The position numbers and the translations under genes are program-made. Of a stretch of DNA of 64,000 nucleotides, positions 13,500-25,259 are shown in pieces. The DNA is from Isoetes taiwanensis. Its lineage: Eukaryota > Streptophyta > Lycopodiopsida > Isoetales > Isoetaceae. Numbering within the stretch: position 1 is the first letter of the stretch; every line of letters begins with the position of its first letter. The notes under the pieces were generated by a model. It worked only from the letters and a program-made list of their open reading frames with translations, was not told the DNA's origin and searched no databases. The DNA is taken from contig JAJEKV010000164.1 in NCBI GenBank assembly GCA_021234155.1, positions 690,783-754,782 on the forward strand, given 5' to 3'.

Positions 13500-14300
13500 A
13501 AGCGTTGACCATATGGTACGGAATTGCACATGGTACCCATGGGATGATGGGGAAAAGGCTACGAGAAGCTCATAGCGTGATATAATACACGAGTAGTATG
13601 GGAACACGTATCAAGAGTAGTAAGGAAGAAGGGTATCGGCAAGATTTTAAGATAGGAAGAGGAAGAAGCATAAAACCCTAGCTTACTGTGGAAGAGTACA
13701 ACCAATAATGCATGTATTTTACTCGAGATATCAATAAAAGATACATGATCTTTAAGCATACAATTGCAAAATAAAAAGAGTTAACCGATTATAACATACT
13801 ACCCCCAAGCATTGGCAATTGGAACTATTGGACGGGAGAGTATGATGAAATGAAGGCGAGGGACCTATGATGTGATGGGAACTGAATGCGAGGCAATTCG
13901 AAGGGGCTTGAGCCGCAGAGATCCGCGGCGGGGAATGAGGTGGTAAGCGGACAATGGGTACGCTTTGCGAGATCCGCGGGATTGGAGAAAAGTCTGATCA
14001 CGAAATCAATGCCAAAGAGGTGCTTGGTAGAGATATACCTGGTAACCAAGGTATTATAGCGGCCAGGGCACAAAATGGTGGTGTGGATGGGGAATTCACG
14101 ACCCGGAGAAATACACATGGAAGCGTAGCGGCGGCCCGGAACGCTTACGTGCTAGCGGAATGCTTGTGGAAGGAAACCCGCAGAGACATCCAGTGGCACT
14201 CAAGCGGGGCCAGACAAGAAATGCTGACGGAGACATGAGCGAGGAAAAGAACACAAACATGGAAATACACTTTAAAATAGACATCTGAAACCTTCACACA
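13500..14300 (+). pseudogene. LINE-1 ORF2 endonuclease-region remnant
   Basis: The sequence aligns with the LINE-2 endonuclease segment: GGAATTGCAC...TACCCATGGGATGATGG near 13,527-13,555, then further matches to about 13,790 and around 14,240-14,350. The product would be an apurinic-type endonuclease that nicks target DNA. No continuous frame survives. Confidence 0.55.
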
Positions 14301-14349
14301 AATGTCGGTCGAGGAAATGGAGAAATGGACATGGGAAGGCGTAAACTGA

Positions 14350-16019
14350 GATAAGAGATAGAACATGCTAAGCGAAATAATGGTGAAGGTGGCAGGGATA
14401 TTTTTTGAAAAATAGAAAAAGACCGGAAGAGCGGCTTTGGGGCCTCAATATGGTATGATGAGTGTAGAAGCGAAAAGAAGAGTGGCGAGATCACAAAGGC
14501 GAAACATATCAAACAAAAAGGCATACCTAAGATTGCTGAAATGAAACGAAACAAAATTTATTCTGACACCAATGGGGACAGGAATGTTAAAAAGCAACCC
14601 GGGGAAGTTACGAAAGAATTTGAAAGTGAAGAGAACGAGAAAACGGAAGGCAACCGGTCATCCTAAGTCGAATGGGGAAAAATACAACTGAGAGCTATAT
14701 ATAAGGCAGGGGGCCTCATCAACAATACCGCCCAGCATGCGAGGAAGTGATATTTACGCTACACAAATATCCGATAACAAAGCTCAAGACCTTCTTGGTG
14801 TCGAGCCTAAAAGATATTTAGACACGATAGTGGGAAATAGGTCAGGGATATTTAATGGCGTAGTCCCACGCAGGCGGATAGATGGACAGCCTGAGGGTGA
14901 TACCCACAAGGAGGAAGCGAGGGAAAGGCTTTGGAAACTATAGGGGACGATAATGGGAGACTCTACCCTTGCCAAGTGGTTGGGAAGGTCTTTGGATAAT
15001 AGTGACATTGAGAAACATGAAACCCTAAAACCTGGTGAGGCCTTTTAAACCCGAGCAGCTCAACTCTGAACTGGCCAACCCTCAGGATACTAATAGAGCA
15101 AAAGCAAATCACCGAGGGAAAGAAGATAATGTACACTTTGTAGATTTCCCAGAAAGGCATTTGACGGAGTCCCAGGGAAATTTGTTGAGACTGAGTGATA
15201 TCTCACGAATTTGAAGGCATGGTAGGATAGAATGCGTAGCGACTATACGGAGAGTATATGCAAAAATGGAGCGGAAGGGCGGTAGATTGTGAATAGGAGG
15301 TTAAACAAGAGATTTGTCGACACTGTCGGTATCTACATAGATGCATTACAAAGGTTTCATCATAGAGCAGTGAGGATCGCGGCGGGCCCTGGCAGGACAC
15401 TAGAATTTTAGCATATTGGCTACAAAGAAAAAGGGTATGCAGCGAGGCTACTAGGGCTACTAGAGGTCTTTTTAGCGAGAAAGGGCCGGGGCTAACAGTG
15501 AACCTAGCGACAGCAAATTGCACCATGAATAGCACATACCTTCAAGTATATAGAGAGCGAAATTGGAAAGAATGGCCGAGAATACAAATATCTAGGATAT
15601 GATGCACGACACGGGCAATTGGTGAAGAAGCGGATGCGATTCGAGCGACCATTGGAAGCTATTTAATATGAAAACTTACATGTGGGAAGCGAGGAATAAT
15701 TGTTGTCTTTGGAAGCTATCAACAATCGCAATCAGCGGTCGGCCAAGTCACATATCATCGCGGTGGTTCGAGATGGCGTGTGGACGAGAGAGATGGGGTT
15801 ATACGAATGGTCTAGTAAATGAAGGAAAATGGAAGGAAGGCGGGCGAGAAATAGCGACAGAGCATGGTTACAAAACTGTGGTCCCAAACACTCCAGTAAC
15901 AATCTTCAGCCCGAATCAGCGAGATTAGGATAACGAGATGTAGAGACAATCTAATAGGGGAATACAAGAAGGACACTTTGGCAAGATTTAGGATGGGAAG
16001 CCCGCGATCTAAGAATAAA
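14350..16019 (+). other. LINE-1 interior expected to hold reverse transcriptase, not resolvable
   Basis: By position between endonuclease and C-terminus this should encode reverse transcriptase. Several short plus frames exist (for example 14,737-14,943 and 15,668-15,928), but I see no catalytic YADD-type box or other reverse transcriptase motif. The assignment rests on position only. Confidence 0.35.
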
Positions 16020-16165
16020 AAGGCGAGGTGGAGGAAAGTGGAAAGAGAGGCGGATCTACTTGAGAATCGCTAACCGCGAGGGAAAGTAGAAGGGGCCGAG
16101 AACCACATGCTCAACAATTGTCTGATATATAAGAGACATCGAGGAAGCAAATCTGAAGTATAAAA
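16020..16165 (+). pseudogene. LINE-1 ORF2 C-terminal Cys/His segment
   Basis: Across shifting frames the DNA reads VEGAENHMLNNCLIYKRHR preceded by an Arg-rich run. This has the same layout (Val, acidic residue, His, four residues, Cys, Tyr, Arg) as the C-terminal segment of the LINE fragment at 17,430-18,038. Such H-x4-C C-terminal motifs are common in LINE ORF2 proteins. Confidence 0.5.
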
Positions 16166-16520
16166 TTTGGGATAGCCGGCCTATATTCTAATAACAAGAG
16201 TGGATACAATAAAGACTGGCCGGATGCTGTCGAGGAGATGATAACTACGTGGGAGGTGCACAAAGAAGAGGAAACTATGTATGAACCGCTCATGGAAGGT
16301 GGGACATTGGAGCCATAAAAGCTCACATTTAAAAGGTGATAGCGAAACACCACCCAGCCAGCGGCCATGATGCGATTATGTGAGGTCTGCGGTACTCCAA
16401 TGAAAATAATAAGCCGAAGGGCTACAGTAATAGCTGTATCGATTAATGTTCAAGCTAGTAGCGCAGCAGGGTAGATCCATGCCTTATATCGATGCGAGGG
16501 GCCTGGGCACTAGGACAATA

Positions 16521-16552
16521 ATTCTATTCTATTCTATTTTATTCTATTCTAT
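16521..16552 (+). repeat. (TTCTA)n tail of LINE-1
   Basis: Tandem TTCTA units with one interruption (ATTTT), immediately after the last LINE-like sequence. Several LINE clades end in a short tandem repeat instead of poly(A). Equivalent tails end the fragments at 18,021-18,038 (plus) and 35,322-35,346 (minus). Confidence 0.7.
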
Positions 16553-16559
16553 GTACCTT

Positions 16560-17150
16560 TGAAGGGCAAATGAATAATCAAGAGGCTACATTTTAGTATA
16601 CGTCGTCTAACATTTAGTTTTCACGTATGACATGAATAAGGCGTCCTCAAGTTTAAAATTTAGAGCATTAGAGTGCTGAGGTTGCTAAAATCAGCAGCCA
16701 TATTCATGGCAAGCTAAGTATAAGATAGACATACTTTAGAGCTGAATCATTTTGACCTTTGTCATATGATTGCATCCTGTTTAGATAGAATCCACTATTT
16801 CATGACTTGATTTTTGCAAGTACACTTGTCTTTTTACATCAACCAACAAGTTTTTGGGAACGTACATTTGATCATTGAAAGACAAACACTTTTACAACTT
16901 AAAGGAATTTGAACTGATATAACAACTCATTTGGTACCTAGTCATGGCATCAAATGGCAGTTGGTACAATAAAGCACAAAACATGACCTTATGTGATGTG
17001 ACTTGATAAGAACCACGTTGTAGTTCAAGCATTTGTCTAATTCTTCGTTGTAGTTCAAGCATTTGTACAGGTTACTTAATGTTTGGAAGAAAGTTTTTTC
17101 TCATGCCTCATTTTTCCTTTTTTCTTTTAATTATCATGTTGTGAAATGCT
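16560..17150. other. AT-rich, no gene seen
   Basis: No coding or RNA features recognised. A 21-bp phrase (CGTTGTAGTTCAAGCATTTGT) is present twice, near 17,020 and 17,046, as a small local duplication. Confidence 0.4.
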
Positions 17151-17157
17151 AAAAAAG

Positions 17158-17235
17158 AACAAAATAGAAAGAATAGATTTTTTATCGCCCATGAAGACCA
17201 AAAGTCCATGGGAATAGAATAGAAACATCTGACAT
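17158..17235 (-). mobile_element. Short 3' end of a LINE, minus strand
   Basis: On the minus strand this reads a CCATGGACTTTTGGTCTTC stretch, then GATAAAAAATCTATTC and pentanucleotide-like units. The same kind of terminus ends the ORF1-only element at 35.3 kb (TTTGGTCTCCGTGG then AAAAAATCTATTC). It is a severely 5'-truncated insertion. Confidence 0.55.
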
Positions 17236-17429
17236 ATAGATGACCAATTTCAAGTGCTAACTAGTATTCTTGAAACATTTACAATAGGTTGGGTGAACAA
17301 GATAGGTACATATTTATTTGATTTGCACGGCATTATTCTCTGTTACATGTTCTAAAAATTCATTGTCACCATTAGTTGGTATTTCCTCGTTCCTACTTTT
17401 ATGATGATTGAGTAAATGCACTTTTCTCA

Positions 17430-18038
17430 CATGCTTCTTCAGCATCCTCTGAAATGCTAGCACCGTTGAACAGGTCAAGAAGGCACATTACCCGCGCCAC
17501 ATAAATCCACATTGGAGCGGGGCTCACAACGATACCTACACACCCATTTATCCATGAAAATGACAGATCCATTGCCTCAATTCGTATAGGTGCACACCTT
17601 CTCCAAATTGAGATGGAAAGATGGATTGGGGAGCCACGCCAGGACAGACTTCGTCAAACTGCCAAGTGGGATCTGTGAAAGACAAATGCCACAACCCTCA
17701 GTGCTGTCCAGTGTATGATCAAATTCGGACACGCTATTGAGTTGATCAGGCGCGGCCAGGCATTACATGTGCTGTTGAGCACGCCCTCCGTACGGATGCT
17801 GGGATCATGCCTCCAGGAGGTCATGGATCAGCGACATCAGCTCTGTCCTCGGGCTCTTGCCTGACATGTATCTCACGATGTATGTTTGTACAGTTTGACA
17901 TCACTCTTATTTCTGTCACAACTTTTCTCCCAAAAACCCTCCAGGGAAGGGGTTTCTTAACCTGGACAATAATAAGTTTGTTGCGCCCCTTTTTGGGTTC
18001 CATCCGTGGATGATAAAGACCTATTCTATTCTTCTATC
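17430..18038 (+). mobile_element. 5'-truncated LINE: ORF2 C-terminus, 3' UTR and (TATTC)n tail
   Basis: The plus strand encodes a typical LINE ORF2 C-terminus: IRIGAHLLQIEMERWIG (about 17,585-17,625), then, after a frameshift, CQVGSVKDKCH followed by CCPVYDQIRTRY (about 17,660-17,735). The Cys...His-x4-Cys-Pro-x-Tyr-x2-Ile-Arg pattern is characteristic. It is followed by about 280 bp of 3' UTR ending in GATGATAAAGAC and a CTATTCTATTCTTCTAT tail at 18,021-18,038. One frameshift and stops show it is dead. Confidence 0.75.
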
Positions 18039-18039
18039 T

Positions 18040-19136
18040 AACCAATGAAGTATATGCATGCAATTTCTCAAGTGCATACTTGCCAAATAGGCTCGTACTT
18101 TCACGCCTCTACAATACGAAGCCTATTTTAAAGATATATGCATATTGTAAAAGCTTATTGCTTGCATATATATGTTGGACATAGCCGTAACTTTTCTACA
18201 TAACACGCCTTAGGTGTATGTAAAATGAGGTAATTGTTTACAACTCTAAATTGAAACCGCCTTAAAATTGGTTTGTTAAATCACTTCAAAATTTTATCTA
18301 AGCCTTTTAGTTACATTCAAGATGTTCATTTTCTTGCATGAAACTTTTAATTATTAATGCTTCTGAGGGAAGGTATGAGTTAGAAATGAGAACACCAGGA
18401 AAGAGGAAAAAAGCTAAGAAAGTGGGTTGTAGGGATGAGCTAAACCTCAAAGAAGTTCGTATATCGTGTTATGATTTCAAACTAAAATTCGATAATCGTC
18501 TACGCTGAAGAAGGTAACTCAAGCACTTCCTCAAGTGATAATGAAGCAGGAGAAGATAATGAAGATGGTGGTACAAATGGATATGATGATGTGCTCGATC
18601 CTTCTCTCATCACTCCACTTTTGCACATAATCGAGTCTTATGAAAATACTATCAATTTTGCATGTGAATATAAAGATTTTATCTTCAATTTTTTATTTCA
18701 ATTACTACACTTCTATTTTCAATTAGAAATTATGTTTTCTTAAGACAAGAGTCCTCTCTAAAAACATCCTTCAGGAAAATTTCACTTTGACATAGCCAAT
18801 TCTCTCTTCGCACAACAAAATGACCTACTTTGGAAGGGGAAGGACAAAATACAGTTTTATGCGCTATATTCTTTTTACCTTCGATTTAGTCCCCCTTTGG
18901 AAAAAAAGGAATCTTTGAGGAATATTCTTCCTGCTTTCATTTGGATGATTTGCTCCCGTTTAATATGCAATAGTACTTTATGAGTACATAGCCCATACAC
19001 TATTTGTAGAAGTATTTTAAAATATATTTGATAGGTATAATATACGTATTTAACTAAAAACATTTTCGATGGCTTTAAAAGGTATTATTGCTTACTTCTC
19101 AATAAAATCCATCCATTCATTTATTTTCGATATCAT
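18040..19136. other. AT-rich intergenic DNA
   Basis: No gene recognised. A short acidic open stretch (SSSDNEAGEDNEDGGTNGYD, about 18,525-18,590) has composition like a disordered acidic region, but no flanking homology supports a gene. Confidence 0.35.
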
Positions 19137-19262
19137 TTTTTGGGTTGCCCCTAGGGGGCAAACCGCTGTTATGGGTATGTGGGCATATCGGTATATCATA
19201 CCCTAGCATATCTTTGGTATTTGCTCCAAAGCTACTGCTTTTGTAAACTCGGTCATCCGGCC
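19137..19262 (+). repeat. Dispersed repeat R, copy 1
   Basis: Begins TGGGTTGCCCCTAGGG and continues with CATATCGGTATATCAT, CCTAGCATATCTT and TTTGTAAACTC blocks that recur in the same order at 23,765-23,890. It is probably the end of an unidentified transposon family. No coding content. Confidence 0.65.
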
Positions 19263-22200
19263 CTGTGAGAGCGTGATTTTCGAACAGTCAGTCTGAGAGA
19301 CTTGCTAGCGGAATTAGAGGCGGTACAATGCGTTGTGAGCGTACTCCCTCCTCTCAAATTAAATTTCTTACATGTTTGATCTGAGAAAAGCTTCACAATA
19401 GGGCGATTTTAGCGTATTGGGCCCCAAAATTTTGTTTGTATCTCATTCAAAGATATAGGCGGAGTTCTATTTCTTCAATCAAGGCTCTTATTATTTGATC
19501 AAGATGGCTATTTCTTTTCAGGCGGCGTTTGTTGTTGATGATTGGCATCCCAAAGAGTCACTCCTTGATGCTTTATGATGCCGTCTGCGGCTTTACTGAC
19601 TTCTGCAATTAGATTTCGATTCACGCTTCATTATCGAATATTTACGGATAAGCGGCGTGGCTGCAGACATGTCGGAAGGTTTTACGCATCCTACATTAGA
19701 TTTGATTTTTGGTATTAAGCCTGGCAGGAAAAATGGATGGAATAGATTCTTTACTTATTGCGAACTGCCTTGTGCAGCACATTGGATAATGTGGTTGTTG
19801 GTATGTTTGTAGGCCTTGGAGATATTTTACGAAGGGCGCATAGCACTGGGCTGCCTCTCATCACATTCCCCATTGGCTGGGAAGGGTGAACCAAACCCGC
19901 CTTCTTGGCACAGGGTAGGTATTTCTTGAGGCAATGAACCCTAACAAGTCCCACTCAAACATATGAAGATCTTTCACAAAATATCTTTGAATACTTGAAA
20001 TGTATAGAAATTGCATGATTAACTAAACATCAATAAAAACACATTGTGCAAGTGAATCATTACATGGTATCATTCTTTGGATTACATGCGTATGGTTATG
20101 CACCTTTAGTAGCATCACGGAATAGATTTGCTTTTAATATTCTTGGGGATTCTGTTTCGACTTTTTATTTGAAAAAGGTCTTCAAGAACTCTTTGTTTGA
20201 TCTGCTTCCTCACTTGCTATGCGACATTGAACCTTTCATGCTTCATTCTTTCTACAATGAATGCACCAAGATATGACGGTGAGATAATGTAGAAACATGT
20301 AAAAAACATTTCCTTAATGCCTTTGAACAACAAAAACACTACATGAAATCTACTAGATTAAGTGTTAAGGTGATGTATTTTTACTTTTATTGACTTATTT
20401 ATCTATACATTTCCACTTTACATTTTATTACTTTGTGATCAAAGTGGAAGTAGTACTACTGATGATTTACATTAGTAGGCTTTTTCTTATATAGCGACAA
20501 TTAACTTTTTATTGTTCGGGCGGGCCTATTTGCTGGTCATTCTTGGAGATTTATGTATATAGGCTATCAGCCAGAGATTCAATTTTGCCACCATCAGGTA
20601 GATCTGATTTTTGTAGTTAAACAACTAAAGTAAATGCTAGAACTCGGAGTTGAAGTTCACTATAGAGTTTTTACTAGTTTAGGAGAGCGTACCCACAACT
20701 AACTGATCACCGAGAGCATATTACATTGGCCATGAAGCACGTTTTGCATCACAACTTAGAAGGTAAGAGATACTATTGATATGTTATTAGAAGGATATTC
20801 TTAAACTTCTATCAACAAATATATTATACATATAACTTCCATCCTATAGGTAGTTAGACTCCATCAAATTAGGCGTTCATCGGCTATTCTATTCTATTCT
20901 ATTCTTCAGCAAAACGGATCTTTCAAGAAACATTTTTAGATCTAATGTTTTGTGTGGTTGTGTGAGTATGTAAATCAGAAGCGAGGTGAAAGCTGCGCTA
21001 AAGGTGTGGAGAAAAATATGAGCCGAGCACTTTGGGGACATAAACTTGTACTTGTATTTAGCAAGGTAATGTTAATTTCATTTCTATTGTAGCTAGAATA
21101 GCCCTTGATTTCTTTGCACTTCCAATATTAGCTACGCATTTGAAGCATAGGTTTTGATTGTGTGCATTAGCTTTTGAGTCTCGGTCGTTACTCTAGAAGG
21201 TGCAAAAGTGAGAATAACAATTTGCTTGTGTGGATTTATTGAAACTTTAAACATTTTATATACTCGTGACCATCTATTATCATAAGACTCCTGTTGGAGT
21301 TTACATTGTATCAAGCATGTCGAATTTCAAATTATCCCGGTGCCTTTCAAAACCTCATGTCCTCATGAGCATTTTTTTTTTCTCTGAGACATTCGTCCTC
21401 GTGGTACATTTCTCATCTATGTATTTTCACGGTATTGTTCAAATATTCTGAAGGCATATGTTCAAAATTTACAAGAATCATTTCGGCAAACAAATGTTGT
21501 TGCTTTGGTGCTGGCGAAGGCCAATCCCAATTTTATAGTATTATAATATACTCTTGTAACATCTTGAGAAAAACTCAGGACACATTTTCTTTATTATAAT
21601 GAAATGCCCTTCAAAATGTCTCAAATGTTTGAACTCTTAATGTTCAAAATACATTTTACTTGGATGTTGTGTGGTTTTATTGTTATATGATGTATAATAA
21701 CTAACGATGCAAACCAAAGAATGGAAGTCATGATCTCGATGTGTAACAAATCAAAACCTTAGCTTGCCTAACACATTATATAAAAGGTGACTACAAAGCT
21801 TGGATTTCAACAAAGAGGAAATTGACATGTTGGATAACTTCATTAGGCAGATCTATCCTGCGAGAGAAACTGACGACATGCAATACCTAGAGGTGGTTTT
21901 ACCATTTATAATGAGTAGCAATAATATATGACTTAGGCAATAAGATGCAAAGTTGTAGGTCTAAACTAAATCTACGTAAATATAGAAGCTGATGATATTT
22001 GAGATACGACATAAGCACAATAGATTAGATAAAGGTTTTCTTCATTTTGTAAAATTTATGCAATGCAATATTTATGAATATAACCCTCACCTAATTTTAC
22101 AGCAGTGCACTTGCAAGCGTACAAGTAGTACCAGAATATTTTTCTGGGTGGCGTGCAACTCTTAAGGTCTTAGTAATACAAATGTACAAAGAGAAGATGG

Positions 22201-22835
22201 TTCAAAATAAAAGAGATTACTAAGCAATTTGTAGATTTTTGGATAAAACAATAATCTAAATAGGGGCAGTGATATTTGATGATACAATGCTCTCCTTGAC
22301 AATAGTTATATTGTTTTGTGAACCTCTTGGCTGAAGCCTTGACAATAGTTGCACTATTTTGTCAACTTGTTATTTAGAGCGTGGCTTCAAATTAAACAAC
22401 GCGTGATGTTAAACACAAGCGTAAATGTGATGTTCCTTCCCCTAATAGATCTAGCATTTTAGTTGAATGCCTTGAGATACTGCGAAGAACTAGCATCTCA
22501 CAACCATCTTGCCTTCTTCCCTCCCACATCGAGAACTCTTGTCTCCACCTCGCCATCCCCAAGTTCTTAGTGTCATTTTACGTATCTTAGGACTCCCATA
22601 TCTGCAGGGCTTCCATTCCAAAGAGTGGGTGCTAAACCCTTCACATAATGCGAATTTCGCCTTTGTTACATGGAGGCCGCAGTTGGATTTTGTTAGAAAA
22701 GAACCATCTTCTCTGGGAGACCTATACAGAGGTGAGGGTCGTCGAGAATTTGAATTAAAACTAATGGGGCCAGTGCATGAGTCGATCGATTTCATAGGAA
22801 GGCGGAGATGAAGAGGCTGGGGATGTTGCGAAGGA
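19263..22835. other. AT-rich stretch without recognisable genes
   Basis: Short frames such as 20,046-20,276 (plus) and 22,509-22,811 (plus, with an overlapping minus frame) show no family features. A microsatellite lies at 20,885-20,905. Nothing else is supported. Confidence 0.35.
20885..20905 (+). repeat. (ATTCT)n microsatellite
   Basis: Four tandem ATTCT units. The unit is the same as the LINE tails in this window, so it may mark the 3' end of an extremely truncated LINE insertion, but no LINE body is visible beside it. Confidence 0.6.
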
Positions 22836-22837
22836 AG

Positions 22838-22866
22838 TACTCCGTCCATTTAATTAATGTAAAAGC
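22838..22866 (+). repeat. Stowaway-like terminal sequence
   Basis: TACTCCGTCCATTTAATTAA resembles the TIR consensus of Stowaway (Tc1/mariner-type) MITEs, which begin CTCCCTCCGTC next to a TA target. I did not find a matching inverted end nearby, so this is only a possible half element. A GGACGGAGTA near 51,733 has the opposite orientation but lies in LINE-2 leader DNA. Confidence 0.3.
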
Positions 22867-23764
22867 GAGATAAAAATGTACATAAAATAGAGATTACTGC
22901 CTATAGGTCCCGTGGCTTTGTAGTTAATGTAATTTTTTCAATAAGTGGGGACTCTTTTTCAAGGTTGACAAAACGTTATTTGAAATGCATTTGTATTGGT
23001 TTTAGATGGCGAGATCAAATTAGCAATTTAGTTGAATGAGCTTGAGATTAGCCATTAGAATAGCCAAATCAAATTTGAAGATAAATCTATTGTTGTAGAG
23101 GTATGCACGATCAATTTCTAGATAAGAGAAACTATACCGAATTTTTGGGTTTAAAAATGCGCATACTTAGTCGCTGCACACAAGTGAAACTACCTCATGC
23201 AAGTGCGGCTTAGCGGATATCTTCATGCAATTCCCACATGCATGCCGTCTTGTGATGCGGTAACCATTAACTTCAAATTCTTCTTTAAATGGTAAAATGT
23301 ACCATTTGTATATTTTTATTTTGAAAAATTGGCTATTTCTTTCTTTGCTTATTGACATAGCGCTGCGAAATGGGAGCGGGGTAGAAGACTTGGATCCCAA
23401 AATTTGGAATGGGAACGAGATCTTGCAGGTATATTCCAAGGGATCCTTTGGTATATTAGAGGTATATTCTTCTTTCTCATTTTGGAACTAGAAGTGGAAA
23501 CTTATGCACCCTTAGGAATAGGAGCGAGGAGTTGGGAACTTGGTTCGGTAATATCTTTATGATGAAGAGACACTTTTTGGCCAAATGTAATGACATCATT
23601 AAGGAATTTCCCTTCATCAAATATCAGCACTTTCTTTAGCGAGAATTACAAATACTATGTGCATATGGTTTTGCCGGTTATTTCCCAAGGAAGGTCAAAG
23701 GGTAATACTACATTTTTTTTTTCTTATTTAATGTTTTAGAGGTGGAAAATGTGTAGTGAGCATT

Positions 23765-23890
23765 TTGGGTTGCCCCTAGGGCAAACCCTACGTTATATGT
23801 GGGTATGTGGAGCTATCGGTATATCAGGCATATGCCTAGCATATCTTGGTGACTACTCCCAAGCTGGCTGGCACTTTGTAAACTCCTAGG
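23765..23890 (+). repeat. Dispersed repeat R, copy 2
   Basis: Shares TGGGTTGCCCCTAGGG, GGGTATGTGG, ATCGGTATATCA, CCTAGCATATCTT and CTTTGTAAACTC blocks in order with 19,137-19,262. Upstream flanks differ, so the repeat appears to begin at the TGGG. Confidence 0.65.
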
Positions 23891-24600
23891 CATCCACATT
23901 TGGCGTGGCTATGGCTGATAAGCCATACCTTCCTCTTCCAAATTTTCCTCGGCTTCCAGAGCACTTTAAGCGTTGTTACCCGTCTTGCTTTGAGTTTGGA
24001 TGTACAAACAACAAATGGTGACTATGGTACGATAGAAAATCTGAGCTTCAGATATTCCGAGAGGAGGTCTGGCGAATTAGCCAACCCCAAGGAAATGGGA
24101 GGTAGTTGACATTTTGTTAATATTAGAGTGTAGGCTGAAGATCTTTTTGGTGAATGTCTTTGGATTAGATGTCTTCACGAAAATGAAGAATTTACTTCTT
24201 GGGTATGGGGTTAATGGCATTGAGATGTGCACCACGAAAAACTAAAGCGATCGGATCTTTGAATGTGACGACTTGCCAAACATATGTAGTAGTATCAAAT
24301 GCTGATAATATTTTTTTAAGTATTCTTGGTTTCCCAAATTGCAATGACATTTCTCTTAGTTTGTTTAGGCACACATGAGTCCCAAAAGGCTAGCAATGCA
24401 AAAAATGCCTTTAAATTACTGGAACATATAAACCTTTCTCTTTTTGGGCTTAAAGTTGTGCTTCGGTTTGGAACATCTTGAGAAACTTTGTATGCATTAC
24501 CTGAGAATCAAAGAAGCTAATGGAGAAATTCATCCGTGATAGATGGTATGGGATCTTGTGGGCATGATAAATCTTAAATGAGCCTTGTGAGAATCTCTCG
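23891..24600. other. No recognisable gene
   Basis: Short frames only. No repeats or RNA genes were recognised. Confidence 0.35.
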
Positions 24601-24639
24601 AGGGCGAGATTTGGTGGAAGCTGGAAATGAAGAAGCGAA

Positions 24640-25250
24640 GGACATGCGTGCATAGAATGCGATCTGTTGAACAAGTGAACAATTGCGAGGGGAAAACACG
24701 TTGGATCGCGATGATACCACTACTCTAAATGTTGAATGCGATCTTTGAACAAGTGGAAGCTTGAAGGAAAACATTTTGCTTCACATGAAAGGTTGGGTCG
24801 CGATTGATTTAGGCTTTGTGGTAGTTGAAAGATGTCGAAAATGAATGCGGTCCAGTTGAACAAATTGGGAAGCGAAGGAAGAGCATTATTCTTCACATGA
24901 GAAGCCAATTGAATTAGGCATTGTGGTGGTGAAAAGATGGAGATGAATTCTGAAACGGATGAATCCTATGAGGCAAGATCATGACGATCCATTGAACAAG
25001 GTGATGAATGTGTGTAAGGGATATGGCCGAGAAAAAATTATTTGATGCATCTGTCTCGAGGAAAAACTTTCACGAACAATGATGTTGAAAATGATGAGTT
25101 TGAGAAACAACACTTTTGTTAAAATTCCATATGTCATCCTGTACGTACGCCGAAAATCCATGTAATGTAGAAACTTGAAAGAAATTGCTGATCGTCTATG
25201 TTGTCTCAGGAAAAACATTTTCCGAACAATGATGTTGAAAGCATGAGTTT
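24640..25250 (+). repeat. Imperfect local repeats, about 130-160 bp
   Basis: Units starting near 24,655, 24,725 and 24,840 share TGAATGCG(A/G)TC, GTTGAACAA, AGCGAAGG or GGAAAAC, and TTCACATGA blocks. A second pair near 25,055-25,095 and 25,200-25,240 shares AGGAAAAAC...CGAACAATGATGTTGAAA. The pattern could be a decayed repetitive coding region, for example leucine-rich repeats, but no clean frame supports this. Confidence 0.4.
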
Positions 25251-25259
25251 GTCTTCAAC

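Larger units (their letters stand above)
12020..16552 (+). mobile_element. LINE-1: decayed non-LTR retrotransposon, near full length
   Basis: A non-LTR retrotransposon in the plus orientation. Its 5' part (12,025-12,120) matches the 5' leader of LINE-2 at 51,535-51,620 and 51,757-51,835, sharing a GTACAC...GGATAGCGAG...CCCACC series. Homology continues collinearly: ORF1 at 12,980-13,240 against 52,650-52,970, the endonuclease start at 13,510-13,800 against 53,400-53,700, and 14,240-14,350 against 54,185-54,303. A C-terminal Cys/His segment follows at 16,020-16,165. The 3' end is a run of TTCTA units at 16,521-16,552. Stops and frameshifts are frequent throughout and I could not identify the reverse transcriptase catalytic box, so the copy is dead. 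Confidence 0.75.

Noticed and set aside
13062-13607. 181-residue minus-strand frame
   Set aside because: Antisense to LINE-1 ORF1 and endonuclease region; the homologous part of LINE-2 codes on plus.
22838-22866. Complete Stowaway MITE
   Set aside because: Only one end resembles the TIR; no inverted partner or TA duplication was found within a reasonable distance.
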